From the NCBI GenBank assembly GCA_003024785.1, contig PUQB01000139.1:338982-402981 (forward strand): DNA of 64,000 nt, given 5' to 3'. Below the pieces are notes generated by a model. That model was not told the DNA's origin. It made no database searches and saw nothing but the letters and a program-made list of their open reading frames with translations. Both the position numbers and the translations under genes were made by a program. Shown in pieces: positions 26,561 to 39,812 of this stretch (positions are counted from its first letter, which is position 1; every line of letters begins with the position of its first letter). This stretch comes from Selaginella tamariscina. Taxonomy: Eukaryota; Streptophyta; Lycopodiopsida; Selaginellales; Selaginellaceae.

Positions 26561-28937
26561 TGGCAAGAAAATAATCAAAATAGAACCATAATATGGGCCC
26601 AAACACATTGACGACAATAAAGATGTATAGGGAAAAAAGAACATTCATGTTTGGAGGGTACAAGTAAGTAAAATCTTTTTAAATATAAACAAAACAACTC
26701 ACACAACTGTGACATGATTTCCAATGAATAAAGAAAACCAAGGATCACAATATCCAACGACGGAATATCCGCTGCAAAATCTATTGAAGATTGAGATGTT
26801 TGTATGGAAAACAAATTAGAAGGCAACATGTGGACTGTACTGAAATATCTGACATGTCATAAATATAGTGGTGAAAAAGGGGCAGTGGTGTAGAACAAAC
26901 ACAATTAGGTTTCTAGATTCTTCTTCCTTTTCTTCTTATGAAGGTTTCTTCCTTCCCACGGTGTCCAATTGGGCCATCCGTCCTCAATCACAGTCTTTTG
27001 TAGACATCAATTAGCTGATATCATGGATGATCTCACCGACATAGCGAGCACTTCAACTACAAGCCCACAACAGGAATCACAGTCCGAACCCGCAATGGAG
27101 GTTTCACCAATTCTATACTGGGTCACTCAACCATCACCTACTCTCATCATAGATATACAAGAATGGATACAATGGTAGTAGCTGGAGAGGTTTTTGATAC
27201 TTTTGTGCTCAAGCAGTTGGACAAGCAGGATGAACACTTGGTTGATCAAGCAATCGAGCATATGTACCACAGCTCAAAACATTGCAATTACATGGAGCCA
27301 CATTCACATTCACAGGTAAACTCATTAGGGAGTACTTGAGTTACCACAGCTCGAGGAATGTTTCAACGCGATACCACATGTTCACACCTATATAACAAGC
27401 ATACACCGATTTAGTACGATATTCTTGTAGAAACAGAAGACTTCTAATGCAGCACCCACAACCATGTTATGGGAACCATCCAAGAGCTGTATTATGGATT
27501 CTGCAAAACCTCAACTAGATTCACAAAGAAATCGGGTATGCTTATCATATTAGTGAGCATGGTAGGAAGGTAATTGGGGGGAACTGGGCCGTAGTAGGCT
27601 TGGATTTTGGTAACACTATAAATCATGTACAAGGATCTAGTACCAATTGGAACACAAGTAAAACCAGGAAGATGGCCTTCTTGTTAGGGCTTTTATCACA
27701 ATATCCCAATAACATTTTGGATACTCGTAATTTGGACGTTGTATTACCAATGAAGCCCAGGAAGAGGCCATAGCGCATGGGAAAAGACCGAAGGAAGCAT
27801 AAACATAGGAACCCGGATATAACTTTCTGGAGGAGGATTAGGAGGATGATCAACCATTACAACGAAGACTAATACCACGAGATGATATCCGACTGAGGGA
27901 CAAGGTGCTACAAGCCAAACAACAAACATTAATTGCTCCCACACCCATGCAATGCGAGGACACAACATTACGACTTGAACAACAAAGAACACCAACCCCG
28001 ATGGAGATTCACACAGAGGGGATGGAGCGATGCCAACTCCACAGGTAACTACATCAACCATGCACCAACCGCCTACTGCAAGTACAATCCTAGAGGGGAT
28101 GTCATAGGAGGTATGAAATATGACTATGGAAGAAAAATATCAAGAATTGGATCCGTCATCAGCGACACCTAGTGTTATAGTTCTAACTTGGTGGGTTGAC
28201 TACCTGGGTAAAGATTATGGGATATGTGGGATATGTGGGCAACAACCCAAGTGGACCTGTGTCATCATGACCAAGGGCCCTCTCATAAACACCAATTGGC
28301 CCTTTGCCTAGTTGGCTTAAGGGGAGAGGGAAAGGTTATCACACCTAAGGAGCAAGTCAAGAACAACACCCGAAATAAAGGGATGGACCAAGAACCCCAA
28401 TCCAAGCCACAACACATGGGGCATCATGCTACGGATCGGTAGGAGAGGGACACATCAAAAAGCACAAAGCGGAGTAGGGATCAAACAGCTTCACTAGCAC
28501 TATGTAAGACATGGCTACCAACACGAAAAATACCAAGTGAGGCAAGTTTTGATGGACAACTTTTACATCTGTGGAGCGTGGTGGAGTTGGTGATACATTA
28601 GAGGGATGTGAGACAAGTCAGGCACAATAAGTTCATGAGCATTGCAACTCTTTGGACAATCAACTTCAGGAGCAGATCAACGTCACACGTCGACTATACA
28701 AGCAACAAAAGGTATTGATTGACATGATTCAGACATACGGTGAGCAAATGCACGGTGTCTTTACTAAGCTAGAGGATTTCAACCCAACAAGTACCACCAC
28801 TACTGATGAAATGAAGAACTCCGGAAACTCCGGAAAGAAAACCACAAGCTCAAGGCAGTTGTGGCATCTATTTGCGAGACTACGGTGGATCATCATAAGG
28901 TTACATCAAGGCAATGCAACAGTTCCAGTCCGGGGGG
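26561..28937 (+). mobile_element. Unclassified degenerate element, internal region
   Basis: This gene-like but stop-ridden stretch lies before a probable 3' LTR. Forward fragments include a Ser/Thr/Gln-rich start near 26969 (MDDLTDIASTSTTSPQQES) and a possible coiled coil at 28652-28951 (LQEQINVTRRLYKQQKVLIDM). No reverse transcriptase or integrase motif was recognised. It may be a non-autonomous element or the decayed gag half of a larger one. Confidence 0.45.
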
Positions 28938-29390
28938 TGTTAGGATCATAATTAGTCACTTATGAGATTTTTGGTTATGTTTCTTTCTTTGGGCATATAA
29001 TGGGAAAAACTCCAAAAACAATACATATTGTAAATACGAGAGTCAAATGAGAACACAGCATTACAGACTATCACCGTAATAAGGAGGCTGAGATGGAATA
29101 TGCATCAAGGTTAGCAAAATAAGGCTTAGGCAGAAGTTATCTATAATGCCAAGGAGGAGGTTACGTAACTAATTAGATAAGGATGAAAAGAAGTTACGAT
29201 AACTACTAGTATAGGACCGGGAGTACGGATATAAATAGACCAAATAGTATCTCGAGTATACTAATTGTTGTACTAAGTGCCGTTGAGTGGACATAATATC
29301 AGCTCTCATCTTACTCTCACCTCGTCTTTCTGTTTGTTTCTCTGTTCATTAGTATACTATTCTCTCTTTGTTATTGTGAGGGGATCCGCA
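28932..29390 (+). mobile_element. Probable polypurine tract and 3' LTR
   Basis: A G6 polypurine tract (28932-28937) is followed directly by TGTTAGGATC, a typical LTR start. Within the next 450 bases a TATA-like TATAAATAG occurs at 29230-29238, followed by a pyrimidine-rich stretch, as expected for an LTR promoter. The right end, placed near GTGAGGGGATCCGC at about 29390, is a guess. No 5' partner copy was found in the window. Confidence 0.5.
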
Positions 29391-31616
29391 GTACAACTAC
29401 CTACTACATACCTATCCATCCTTGCCCTATTCTGGCCTTCTAAAGTTTGATCTATTTTGTTTCGTATTCACCTTATTCCGCTTAACCCTTATTACGAGTT
29501 GACGGTGGCAATCACAACTATGTTCTTTAGACGTAAGAAAAATCTTAATATAAAAGTAATTTAAATTAATTATGGTTAAATTAAAACACATGCTCTCTAA
29601 TATCCAATAAATTTGCTTTTCTTAATTTAACACAATTCGTTGACTTAAGCTATATTAAAAATTATATTAATTATAAATATAGAACTCAATTTCCAATTAA
29701 AACCATATAAAAAAAACACATACAAGGCCTATAATTAAACTTTAATTTGCAATAAAGAATAAGAGGTTTACCTCTTATAAAGATGTTTGAATGAAAACTT
29801 CTTGAATAAGCTTAAGTTCTTCACACATCATTTGTGTTCCATAACAACTCTTCTATCAGCATTGCTTGATAAGCTTGATGATATCGATCATCTACCGCCT
29901 CCATATGCTCAATCATTTCTCTTGGAGCTCTCGCATCATTCTCTTCTTTTGTCCGTCCATACGCTTTATAAGACCATCAAATCCTTTAGGTGTATTGGCA
30001 CTTTTTTAGATCCAACTTGCACTTCTGGCTTGTCATCCTTATTAATGTCTCTTGGATCTTGTGTCTCAAGTACAACATCTAGGTTTGGATCCTTTTCTTG
30101 AGTCCATATCTCTAAAATTTATTAAATTAAATAAAAACTTATTCAAGTTAACCTGGTGACTCGCTCACCATTGTAAAGGGTGTCAATATGTCAACTCGAT
30201 TAACACCATGAACATTTACTTTTGATTTTACCATCCACAATGACATTTCATTGTAAAGGCTTTTTTTTAAAACTTGGGAAACTTTGGCATCTTTATTCAT
30301 AAATGAAGTCATCTCTCCACTAAAGTAAGATGATTTCTTAAATGAATGTTACTTTATAATTATTAATTTGTTACCACTTTTTAGCTAGTTCATCCCATTG
30401 TGTTTCACATTGTTTTAATGTACGTCAAAATGATTAGGCTCGTAAAGTTACTAAAACACACCTCCACTTCTTAATTACTTTCATAGCTTTCCTACTACCT
30501 CTTCCTTTATCTTTCTTTTTTCTAAGCGTTTGACATATTAGAGAACCATGTTTTCATTTATATATCATTGTCTCCTCTTTGAATCACTTTCAATATTTTC
30601 TTATTAGTAAATCAATAATTAAAGTAAAAAATAATATAAATTAAATATTTAATACCTCAAGCATACTCTCACTTGTAAGAACTTTGTTAATGCTTATAGA
30701 AGGAAGTGTCAATAATGTTGTGAAGGAAGAACATTTATCCTTTGTTATAAATAAATGTTACTTATTATTTAAAATAATATATAAATTAAAAACCTACCTT
30801 AATAAATTGTAAGGCTCCATTGTTGGATTGTTTACAAAACAATCCATTTCCATTATTAAAAGGGTCGTATTACTTACTAAAAGAATAAAATATTACTACT
30901 ATAATAGAAATAAATAAACATTAAATACATGCATGATATGAATCATCCATAGCCTTAAAGCATTATAAAAAGGTGGCATTTGCATGTTTGAAGCTCCAAA
31001 TGATGCATTCTCGTACTGTGTTTTCAAAAACAAATATGCAAAACAAGAATATAATTATATTCATTTTAAATAACAAATTTATTTGATCTGGAGTTGTGCT
31101 AGTGTGGAAAATGCTTTAAAAATGCTACCATGAAGAATCTTTTTTCATTTTACCTCTCCCTTAAAGCTTTCTTGAACTTCCCTTGCTACTCTTGCTTCAA
31201 GAACATTAAATTAGGGATTAGTATTTAGTTAATGATGTGGCATAATTTACAATAATGTGACACATAATCCAAGTGAACATATTATTGATTAATTTCACTT
31301 GGATCTTGTTGTTTGATGCAATTTCCACAAAGATGAGGGATCCCTCCATCCCCCACTTTCTTTGTCATGTGAGCAAGGGGGCAACATGTAACCATGGGTT
31401 TTAATCCCTCCTCCTTAAAAAATGTCGGCACATGTAACCCCGGCCTTAACTCATCTTAACCTTGTGAATTTAAGATAATTTTTGTATTAAGTTTAAAATA
31501 ATCATTAAATTAATAACTATCAAATGGAATTTAAGACAATTATTAATGGAGTGTAATGACACACATTTGGGATTTAGAATGGCCAATCACTATTGATGGG
31601 GGCATTAAGAGACATT

Positions 31617-31672
31617 ATATATATATATATATATATAATTATATATATATATATTATATATATATATATAAG
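31617..31672. repeat. Interrupted (TA)n tract
   Basis: Almost pure alternating TA with small interruptions that make it self-complementary. Confidence 0.95.
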
Positions 31673-32753
31673 CTAATACACATATTATGTACGTTTATAT
31701 TTTCTTTATCCTATTTAATCTAAGAAAAGAAAATAAAGATTCAACCTTAATTTACTTAACATTTAGTCTAGATCGTTGTGTTAAAAAAATTTAACATATT
31801 CAAGAAAATATTATAAAACTATTCACAAGTTTATCTTATTTATACCTTATACAAATTTAAATCTACAATGGAAGTATGAAATAGTATTAGATAAAACTAA
31901 GATATTCTTGTTTATATAAGGAGGGTCTCCATAAGCCTTCTAAATTATTCAGATATGCCACATGTACACAACAAATATTAGTATATATTAATCTTATGGC
32001 TACATATGTAATTTTAAACTTAGAAAGAGAGTGTATCTTTTTTTTTAAATTATATATTACATGACTTAATTTAAAATATTATATTGTATACATCTCAATT
32101 AAATCACATTTTTAATTCTAAAATAAAACTTATAAATTATAAATTTTAATTTTGAAATTCACAGTGAGATTTTTATGCTCAAATGTAAATCCTTTTGTTA
32201 ATTTAAAAATTAAAATTAAAATTTATAAACTTACATTTAAAATGCTATAATGAATCGTGTGTGGCTATATATTAAAGTTTTGAGACTGTAAATTAATTTT
32301 TTTTCTTTAAAACAATATATTTTAAAATATTGCTGACTAATATCGGTTTAGGGTTTAGAATTTTCCTTAACCCTACTCATGTCCAATTTAAGTATGTATC
32401 CATATTAAACATAAGACTTTAGCTTTTAATTAAAAATACTAAACATATATTAAGATATTCGAATTACGAATTCTTTTAAAAAGTTTAAACTATCAAATGA
32501 AGATATAATATATTGAAAATCTCTCTTACCTTAAACATAAAATATAATTATAATTAATATTTTCTTAAATGGAATTTAAAACTAAAATAAAATTTAATCC
32601 ATCTAATTAAAATATATTCTTAAGTTAAGATATATTTCACTGTTGTATTCTAACCCAACAACTATGCGTGATATACTCTATTTTTTCTTAATTTCAATAA
32701 TATTTCAAATGTTTATATAGTTTTTTATACGTGTTACATACATACATACATTT

Positions 32754-32757
32754 TATA

Positions 32758-32825
<68 letters not shown>

Positions 32826-32840
32826 AGAGAGAGAGAGATA
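32754..32840. repeat. (TA)n-(AG)n microsatellite
   Basis: A long alternating TA tract followed by a short AG tract, about 220 bases upstream of the plastid L5 start codon. Confidence 0.95.
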
Positions 32841-33064
32841 CATATACATATGTGTGTATGTATATTTTCTTTGCCCTATTTTCTTCTAATTTAATTTAAA
32901 GAAAAGAAAAAATTATTCAAAGTCTAAAATAAATTAACATATTCAAGCATTAAAAATATTAAAAATATTCGAATGAAATGTAAAACAACATAAGACACTT
33001 ATTTTATAAAAGCGAGATATACGTTAATCTTCTTGTTAACTATGGCATAGGTTTCAGATTGGCT

Positions 33065-34622
33065 ATGGCGAATAGCGCAGTGTGTATGGTGTCTATGGCG
33101 GGAGGGACGGGTATTGGAGAAAAGACAGGTGCCCAATTACTAAATTCCCCTCCTCGTCGCAGAGGAATAGCGAGGTTTTATGTTCGAGCTTCAACAGCGG
33201 TTGCAGAAGAAGAAGCCACACAAGTCAAGAAGCCAGTCCAGAGACTGAAGTCCCAGTACTTGGAGAAAGTCGTCCCCGCCATGATAGATGAGTTCAAGTA
33301 CACCAACAGGCTCCAGGTGTGTGCGTGCGTGTGTCTGTAATATGTAGTCATTGCTTATTGTAATGTATATATCTATACAGTTATTCAGGGAGAAGTGTGT
33401 ACGTGGATGTGTGTTCTACTGGGATGCTGCATTAATGCCTCTGAATTGCATCACACATTCTCTCTATTACTGCTATCATTTGTATTCTTGTATGCATATA
33501 TCCATCCATAATTACAACAAAAATATGGATAACATGTAGTACATACATAACATACACATGTGTCTCTGTGTGGATGCATGTTATTCATCTTAGTATCACG
33601 TATTCTTTTATGTATGTACACATTTCTGGATGTAGATACAGACACATAGGTGTTACATAAGATAGACATGTGTCCATGTGTAAGTACACACGCACGCACA
33701 TACACACCACTTTACACAGTTCTGAATGCATATCGTCGATATATGCAGGTACCAAAAGTGGAGAAGGTAGTGGTGAACTGTGGAAACGGAGAAGGTGCAC
33801 AGAACGCGAAGGTGCTAGAGGCAATGCAAAGGGGTGTATCGCTTATAACAGGCCAGAAGCCAGTTGTCACTCGTGCAAAGAAGGCTGTGGCTGCTTTCAA
33901 GTTAAGAAAAGATGTCCCTGTTGGAGTTGCAGTAACACTCAGAGGAGAGGTCAGCTTCTAAGTCATCTGTACTTTAGGTGTACTTGCATGTATATATATA
34001 TACCTTGTCTCTCTCTCTCTCTCTATTTATGTAACTCTGTGTGCTAGAGAGAGAGAGAGGTGTGTGTGCGTGCGCATGTACGTATTCTTTAAATGTGAAA
34101 CTCGTTAAGTTAGACTTCCAGGTATACACTGGAACTTTAAACACATAAAATGTACATTCGTTAGTCTGTCATCAGGGATACTATAAGTTTATCTATATAC
34201 ACATTCTACGCACGCACACGTATATCTCCCTCACCTGTGTGTTGCACAGATAATGTATTCATTCCTGGACAGGCTTGTGAACCTGGCATTTCCCGAACAA
34301 GGGATTTCCTGGGTGTAAGCCCATACAGCTTCGATGGCAAGGGCAACTACAACGTGGGCATCAAGGACCAGAGCGTGTTTCCTGAGATCAAGTTCGAGAG
34401 CATCGATGAACAGCGAGGATTCGATGTCGCAATATGCACGACTGCTCCGACGGACAAAGAAGGGCAGAAACTGCTCACGCTACTGGGAATGCCCTTCAAG
34501 GAGGACGCCGAGAAGCCTGTGAAGAAGAAGAAGACTCGAAAGTGGAATGTGAAGGGTTCCAAGTCTAACAAGCCTGTCAAAGCCAAGGCTAAGGCTACCA
34601 AGGGGAAAAAAAGAAATAAATA
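33065..34622 (+). CDS. RPL5: Plastid 50S ribosomal protein L5 (uL5c), nuclear-encoded
   Basis: This is a component of the chloroplast large ribosomal subunit that contacts 5S rRNA. Exons: 33065-33316, 33749-33949 and 34250 to about 34622. The N-terminus ([14 protein letters not shown], then [15 protein letters not shown]) is Ser/Ala/Arg-rich as expected of a chloroplast transit peptide. Mature-protein motifs are [58 protein letters not shown] and MYSFLDRL; then, after a shift, [18 protein letters not shown] and SVFPEIKFE. One C is missing in CCC 34292-34294, which would otherwise stop translation at GTGTAA. The C-terminus is Lys-rich. As written it runs on to 34851 through CA-repeat DNA; one more A in the A7 run 34606-34612 would end it at KGKKKK then TAA. 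The first option is literal, the second likelier. Confidence 0.9.
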
Positions 34623-34851
34623 CAACATTCTTTTTGTTTCATTATATAAAACACACACATGTACACACATAAGTATGCGTCTGAGAATGTATAATATGAA
34701 AGCGTATCTTATACCCACCCAAAATCCATCAAAAATGTATACGATGTATTACATTCTCCGTATGAATGCAATGAAGAGAACCCGATACTTTTCCCGCCAA
34801 AACGAAAACATCCATCCAACGGTTAGGAGTTATTTAAAGACAAATTACTAG

Positions 34852-35721
34852 AAAGAAACAATTGATCAATGGTAAGGTAATATATTTATAATGGTCTTGG
34901 TTAACAACATATTAGAAAATCACTATATGAGGTTTATTAAAATAAATAAATGTATAATACAGCAGCAAGATACTCAACCTGCTTGTTCTGTTTGGTTTAT
35001 AGTATATGAAATATATGTATATGAGTTGGATTTATCTATATACTGTACATGTTATAATATAGCAAATGCATGTATAAAACATGGATACAATTAATAAATA
35101 AATACTGTTAGAAAAAAAGTGAGTATATATAAATATTTGCATTTGAGCATATATACATGTACAGACACATATATACTTGTAATATATATCAAGTTTAGTT
35201 TATTTATACCCTATACATATATTTAATTTATAAATTCACAAATACTAGAATATTTACTCGTCAATTGAAGAAATATACTGTTCACTTGTTTAGTTAATTA
35301 CAGGTGTGCGTGTGCGAGATCTCTCTTAGATAGCATCGCACACACACACACATACATACATACATACATACATAGTTTAGATAGATAGAGAAAGAGAGAT
35401 TTATACAGTACATATACCAGTGAGTGTATACATAAAAGTGCTTAATGTATGTATTTAACTCATTGTACGATAAACATATATGTATGCATACTTGTTTAGA
35501 ATAATACTGTGGAACTGGACAGTTTTGATTAATTTAGATATAATATTGTTTATAACATTTTATATTAATTGATAAAGGTTATTAATAAATATAATATTAA
35601 TTAATAAAGAAATTGAAATTTGCTCGAATATTCATGAGTGATCACAATATTCGTGAGATTATTTACATTTATTTATAAATATCTGCAAAGATTTTTTAAA
35701 AAAAGGTTTAAATATGTTGTA

Positions 35722-35753
<32 letters not shown>

Positions 35754-35899
35754 TGTATGTGTAAGTATATCGAATATTTGGATAGTTATAGTTATAATGT
35801 ATGTGTTCCATTAATGGTCTGAACGTTAAGAATATACCACTTTTTTTTAACGATGGGTGCCCTTAAAACACGGCATAGGGTTAAGGAAGTGGAAGATCA
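34852..35899. other. AT-rich intergenic region
   Basis: Contains CA/CATA repeats at about 35340-35375, a TG/TA tract at 35723-35753, and otherwise AT-rich DNA. No gene recognised. The TFIIIA-like promoter should be near its right end. Confidence 0.55.
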
Positions 35900-36444
35900 A
35901 TGGATATCTTGCTGCTATCCGAGGACGAGGAGCACGAAGACAATGCAGATCAAACTGCAGCGGCTCCAACCGATCTCCAATCTGAGGTATGTGGCGATTC
36001 AAATCTGAATCTAAATGCCACAAAGCCGTACTCAAAAGAGGTAGATTTGAGCGGGTTTAAAACTAACCCCGAGAGGAGTTTAGTGGTAGCACACGGGCAA
36101 GAGGCGCACGAGCAGCAGAGGAAGCAAAAGCGGGAAAGGAAAGATAATTCTGGCTTGATTGATGGGCAGAATAAACGGAGGTACAAAGAGGGGACATTCT
36201 CTTGTGACAAGTGTGACAGCGTTTTCAAGTATTCTTGGCACCTCAAGGATCACCAACTTGTGCATTCTGAGGAGGTTTGCATATATACACACACATACAC
36301 ATATATACACACATGTATACTCTTGTGATGATGTAGAAGCGGTATGCTTGTACGTTTCCGGGATGTGATAGGTCATATAAGAGGAAAGGTGACCTCAACA
36401 TACACATAAATAGGAGACATCCGGTACCATTTGTGTCCAGCTAA
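35900..36444 (+). CDS. TFIIIA-like C2H2 zinc-finger protein, short (two fingers)
   Basis: Exons 35900-36274 and 36337-36444 give 160 residues. The N-terminal 95 residues are acidic then basic, with a Lys/Arg-rich stretch (QQRKQKRERKD) that could be a nuclear localisation signal. Two classic fingers follow: FSCDKCDSVFKYSWHLKDHQLVH and YACTFPGCDRSYKRKGDLNIHINRRH. The RYACTFPGCDRSYKRK spacing and the link between the fingers resemble fingers 2-3 of plant TFIIIA, which binds the 5S rRNA gene and 5S RNA. Plant TFIIIA normally has nine fingers. Here the frame stops at TAA 36442-36444 and no further finger was found downstream, so it is truncated, a short paralogue, or continues through an exon I missed. 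Confidence 0.7.
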
Positions 36445-36695
36445 GTGATTCATTTTTTTGTTAGTTAAAATTTAATTATCAATTATATATGAACGTGTTT
36501 ATATGTTGAACTTATTTACACGAACAGTACCCAGAAGCTTACAAAGGCTGAGCTTTCCTGAACATGTATCTCGTTAGCGTGTATAGGAAATGCGGAATCA
36601 TGATGTGTACAGATGTCCACAATGGAGCCATGTTGCTTCAGGATACGTGGTTGATATTTAGAATGCTCTTCCCACGATTGGATGTGTATAATGTG

Positions 36696-36740
<45 letters not shown>

Positions 36741-37070
36741 GCATGTTAAAGGCCCCTCTTCTTAGACAACATCAGGATCCAGGTCGTTATGTTAACTTGC
36801 ATACACGACTGGTACTATAAAGCAGAGCGCGTTTAACGTGTATGCTGACATCACACACAGTATTTCTTCATGTAGCAATCAACTTACAGATGCATACAAA
36901 CTATGACACTATATGATTACACGTACGTTAAATATAGCATTAATATGTTGTGTAGGTGGGACATTTGCTGGATTTCTCGTAGCGGCAGAAGACAGCAAGT
37001 GCTGAAGCTGCTCGTGTGGTCTCAAAACCATATCAACGATGTCGCACGTAGGCGCGTGCGATATAATTAT
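36445..37070. other. Intergenic region with TG/AG microsatellite
   Basis: A (TG)n-(AG)n tract lies at about 36694-36740. No gene or additional zinc finger was recognised. Confidence 0.5.
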
Positions 37071-37074
37071 ATAC

Positions 37075-37220
37075 GTTGTAGGGAAGTCCGCTTGCTAAGG
37101 TGGCTCCACGAGCCAAGGATCATGGTCCAGACTGTGTGAGACAGGTGTTATTAAAAATGTTTTCTGCAATGCGAGTCCTGCACGTGACTTCCTGACTAGC
37201 TGGAATGAACCTTAAAGGGA
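37075..37220 (+). pseudogene. P450 exon 2 fragment
   Basis: Forward sequence matches the start of exon 2 of the P450 cluster copies C and D: GKS.., then LLRWLHEPRIMV, then the DNA stretch cacgtgacttcctg. Deletions and stops break it and no flanking P450 exons continue in order. It is a relic of the family expanded at 49.7-59.7 kb. Confidence 0.8.
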
Positions 37221-37334
37221 ACACTCATGTTAATATATAGACACACAATCTGATGTATATATATGTGGTGTGTGTGTGTGTGTAGTTATACACACATATG
37301 ATACATACGTCTATGACCTAGGATGCCCAAGGAA

Positions 37335-37550
37335 GTGGACTTGTTTGTATCCTCACCTCACAACTTGGTGGATTGAAAGAATGACCATCAAGCATCTCAG
37401 CTTCGCCGTACATGGTGTCAATGAATGTTGTTTACTTTTCTACGAGTGTTTAGAAGGTGCTTAGATAGATAGATAGATAGATAGTTCATGGGTTTATCAA
37501 CGTCGGTGTACCTGAAGAATGAGTAGCTCATTAGACGTTTATGTATCATA
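37335..37550 (-). pseudogene. Scrambled P450 fragments (exon 5 and exon 3 pieces)
   Basis: Reverse-strand matches to the P450 copies. 37350-37395 corresponds to the exon 5 stretch encoding IPILSIHHDVELWG. 37508-37545 corresponds to the end of exon 3 (LMSYSFF region) with its splice donor. Together with the forward exon 2 piece at 37075 this shows a P450 gene broken up and rearranged. Confidence 0.65.
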
Positions 37551-38887
37551 CATGTGTACACATTAAGGATGCTTTACCTGTAGCTTAGTCTGGTGCGAAG
37601 AACTGGGCGCTTATAACATCATCTAGTACTATAGGATTAAGATGATTCTGTTATGTCATGTTTAAACGGCATCCAAACACAGCTTTTGAGCTGGAATTAA
37701 TAAGTAATAAGGCTAAAGGGAAAATGACTGAGGAATCTAAGTTTGAGAACATTCAAGTTTATATAAACAGAATTTACAGTAGAGCTATGAAGTATGCTAA
37801 TGATTCCCAGAGTTCGATTATGTGTATCTTTCCGCGTATTGGCATAGCGATTGTAGCTACCGAGGGTGCACCCAGTGTTTCTTGTTAGCAGTTGAAGGGT
37901 GGAATGAGGCCCGGGTAGCAAAATGTCAAGTGTCCTCATGGACAAGGACTTGTTGGGGAGGATTGTTATGGCCCATAGCAATCAGTAAAGGTAAAGCATT
38001 CTTTATTGAGTTTTTGGTATTTCTCCAAGTAGTCAAATATTCCACATAATATTTTAAGTATTGCAAACTAACAAAAACAGTATTTAAAACGATATTTTAG
38101 AATAGCTTGTATTATAATATTCTAAAAGATTACTAAATTTCCTAAAAAGTCGTATATTTACTTAACACAACCTTCAAGGAGATTTGTTGAACCATAATAG
38201 TCTCATTGCAATCATTAAACTCGAAAGTTTTAACTAAATTTTCTTATTGTATGGATGTCAAACTTTTAATTTTTATATTTATGTTGAAGCCAAGAATAAT
38301 ATAAATCAAAATCAAATTAATTTATTAAACAAGAGAATAAAAGTAAGAGAATTTAATTAAGCATAAGAATAATCTATAGTTTATGTTGAACTATATACTT
38401 TAATCTTTATTACTAGTGAACTATATACTTTAATTTTTATCACAAGTTTCTTTGTGTATTGCTTTGAGGAGCATGGGCCATGCATCTTAATATGGAATAA
38501 ATGAATTTCAAAGCATATATTGAAATGCATTGTGGCATGATACGACAATTTACATGTGTGACAAGATATGAGACAATGATAATGTTTATGTAATGCCTTG
38601 CATAACAATTGAATAGCACTTGTTGTATATATTTGTTGTGCAATGAATGTATTTAAAATATCCCAAGGCATATTCTACCTAATTTTTATGTTCATTTAAT
38701 AATTAATTAAATTGTTTTTGTTCAAATATGTTAACTAGGGAACAAACCCTTAACATGTTAACTAGGGTATGGTTACATGTAAGGAACATTAATGTCATAA
38801 TTCTTGTCGTGACCTTTCTCTAGTAATCTTCCAAGGTTTTTTAGGTCCACTTCTTTTCTATCGAGTGAAGCACAGAAGGCCTACCCA

Positions 38888-39085
38888 CAGCAACTTAATG
38901 TAATAGATCTTGTTACTCCGATGAGACGACTTGCTTTAGTGAGGAACAACCTTGTGTAATAAATCTCGTTACTCCGAGGCATCCCGGCAAAGCCTTAACC
39001 ACGTTGGTCTAGTGAAGAACAACCTGGTGTGATAGATCTCGTTACTCCGACAAGATGGTTTGGTCTAGTAAGGATTAGCCTACTC
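38888..39085. repeat. Imperfect tandem repeat, about 73-base period
   Basis: The unit containing agtgaggaacaacctTgtg followed by atagatctcgttactccga recurs at about 38890, 38938 and 39011, with a partial copy after 39060. Copies differ by point changes and small indels. No coding content is apparent. Confidence 0.8.
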
Positions 39086-39812
39086 ACTTGGTGCATGAGT
39101 TCACAATCTTATCCCAAATGTCATGACCTTTTCCTTTTCTTAATAATATTTACTTAATGGTCAACCTACTAGGTTAGAACTATGACAATTTTAAATATCA
39201 CCTTTCAAGGCATATTAGCATCAATATATTTTGATGATCCATGCATCATTCCCTCTTTAGGAACAAGTTCACTAGATTTGTTTGAGTATTAATAGTGAAA
39301 AATGGCAATGGACTCTTGAGCATAGGCAAGGTTCATTACAATGTTCTTAAATGTAATTACTTGGAGAGTAACCAGAAGTAATACAACCTACCATAAAGAA
39401 GTTTTAAGTCCAAGATAGGAACAACTTCATACTCTAGTGTACAATCAAGCTCAATTGGTGAAGGTGGTAAGATTATGCAGTTGGTAAAAGTATTTGTGTA
39501 AGGTTTCAACACAAAAACATGGAAAATGAATAAACTTTCATGGAAGTGTAGAAGGCGGTATCATTGAACTATCCAAGGCATTAGTAATCCAACTTGTCAC
39601 ATGGCCTAATGTGTTAACACAATCATCAATTTGAAAACTAAGGGCAGCACATTAATATTTATCAACAACTGCCTTTTGAGAAGCTTGGGCATGGTGGAGG
39701 GGATGAGCCAATTCCTTTTGAATATGGCGTAGATGACTGAGATGATCTTCAGCCAATGGATTAACGTGGATGTCGGTGCTAGTATGTAAGAACCAACAAA
39801 AATGCTGTTACG

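Larger units (their letters stand above)
29391..33064. other. AT-rich gene-poor region with decayed repeats and AT microsatellites
   Basis: No gene was recognised. On the reverse strand around 30100-30500 a stop-interrupted stretch (ETQWDELAKKW-like, then INNYKVTFI) vaguely recalls the trihelix-like second protein of PIF/Harbinger transposons; this is weak. Long AT tracts lie at about 31617-31672 and 32755-32822, the second followed by AG repeats. The region at 31320-31440 has several G/C runs inside AT-rich DNA and may be a transposon edge. Confidence 0.4.

Noticed and set aside
29787..30101. Forward open frame of 104 codons
   Set aside because: Leu/Ser-rich composition is typical of an antisense frame. 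The reverse strand looks more like a decayed transposon protein, but too weakly to call.
37658..37888. Open frame of 76 codons
   Set aside because: No similarity recognised, no start context or splice support, and it lies among P450 debris and repeats.
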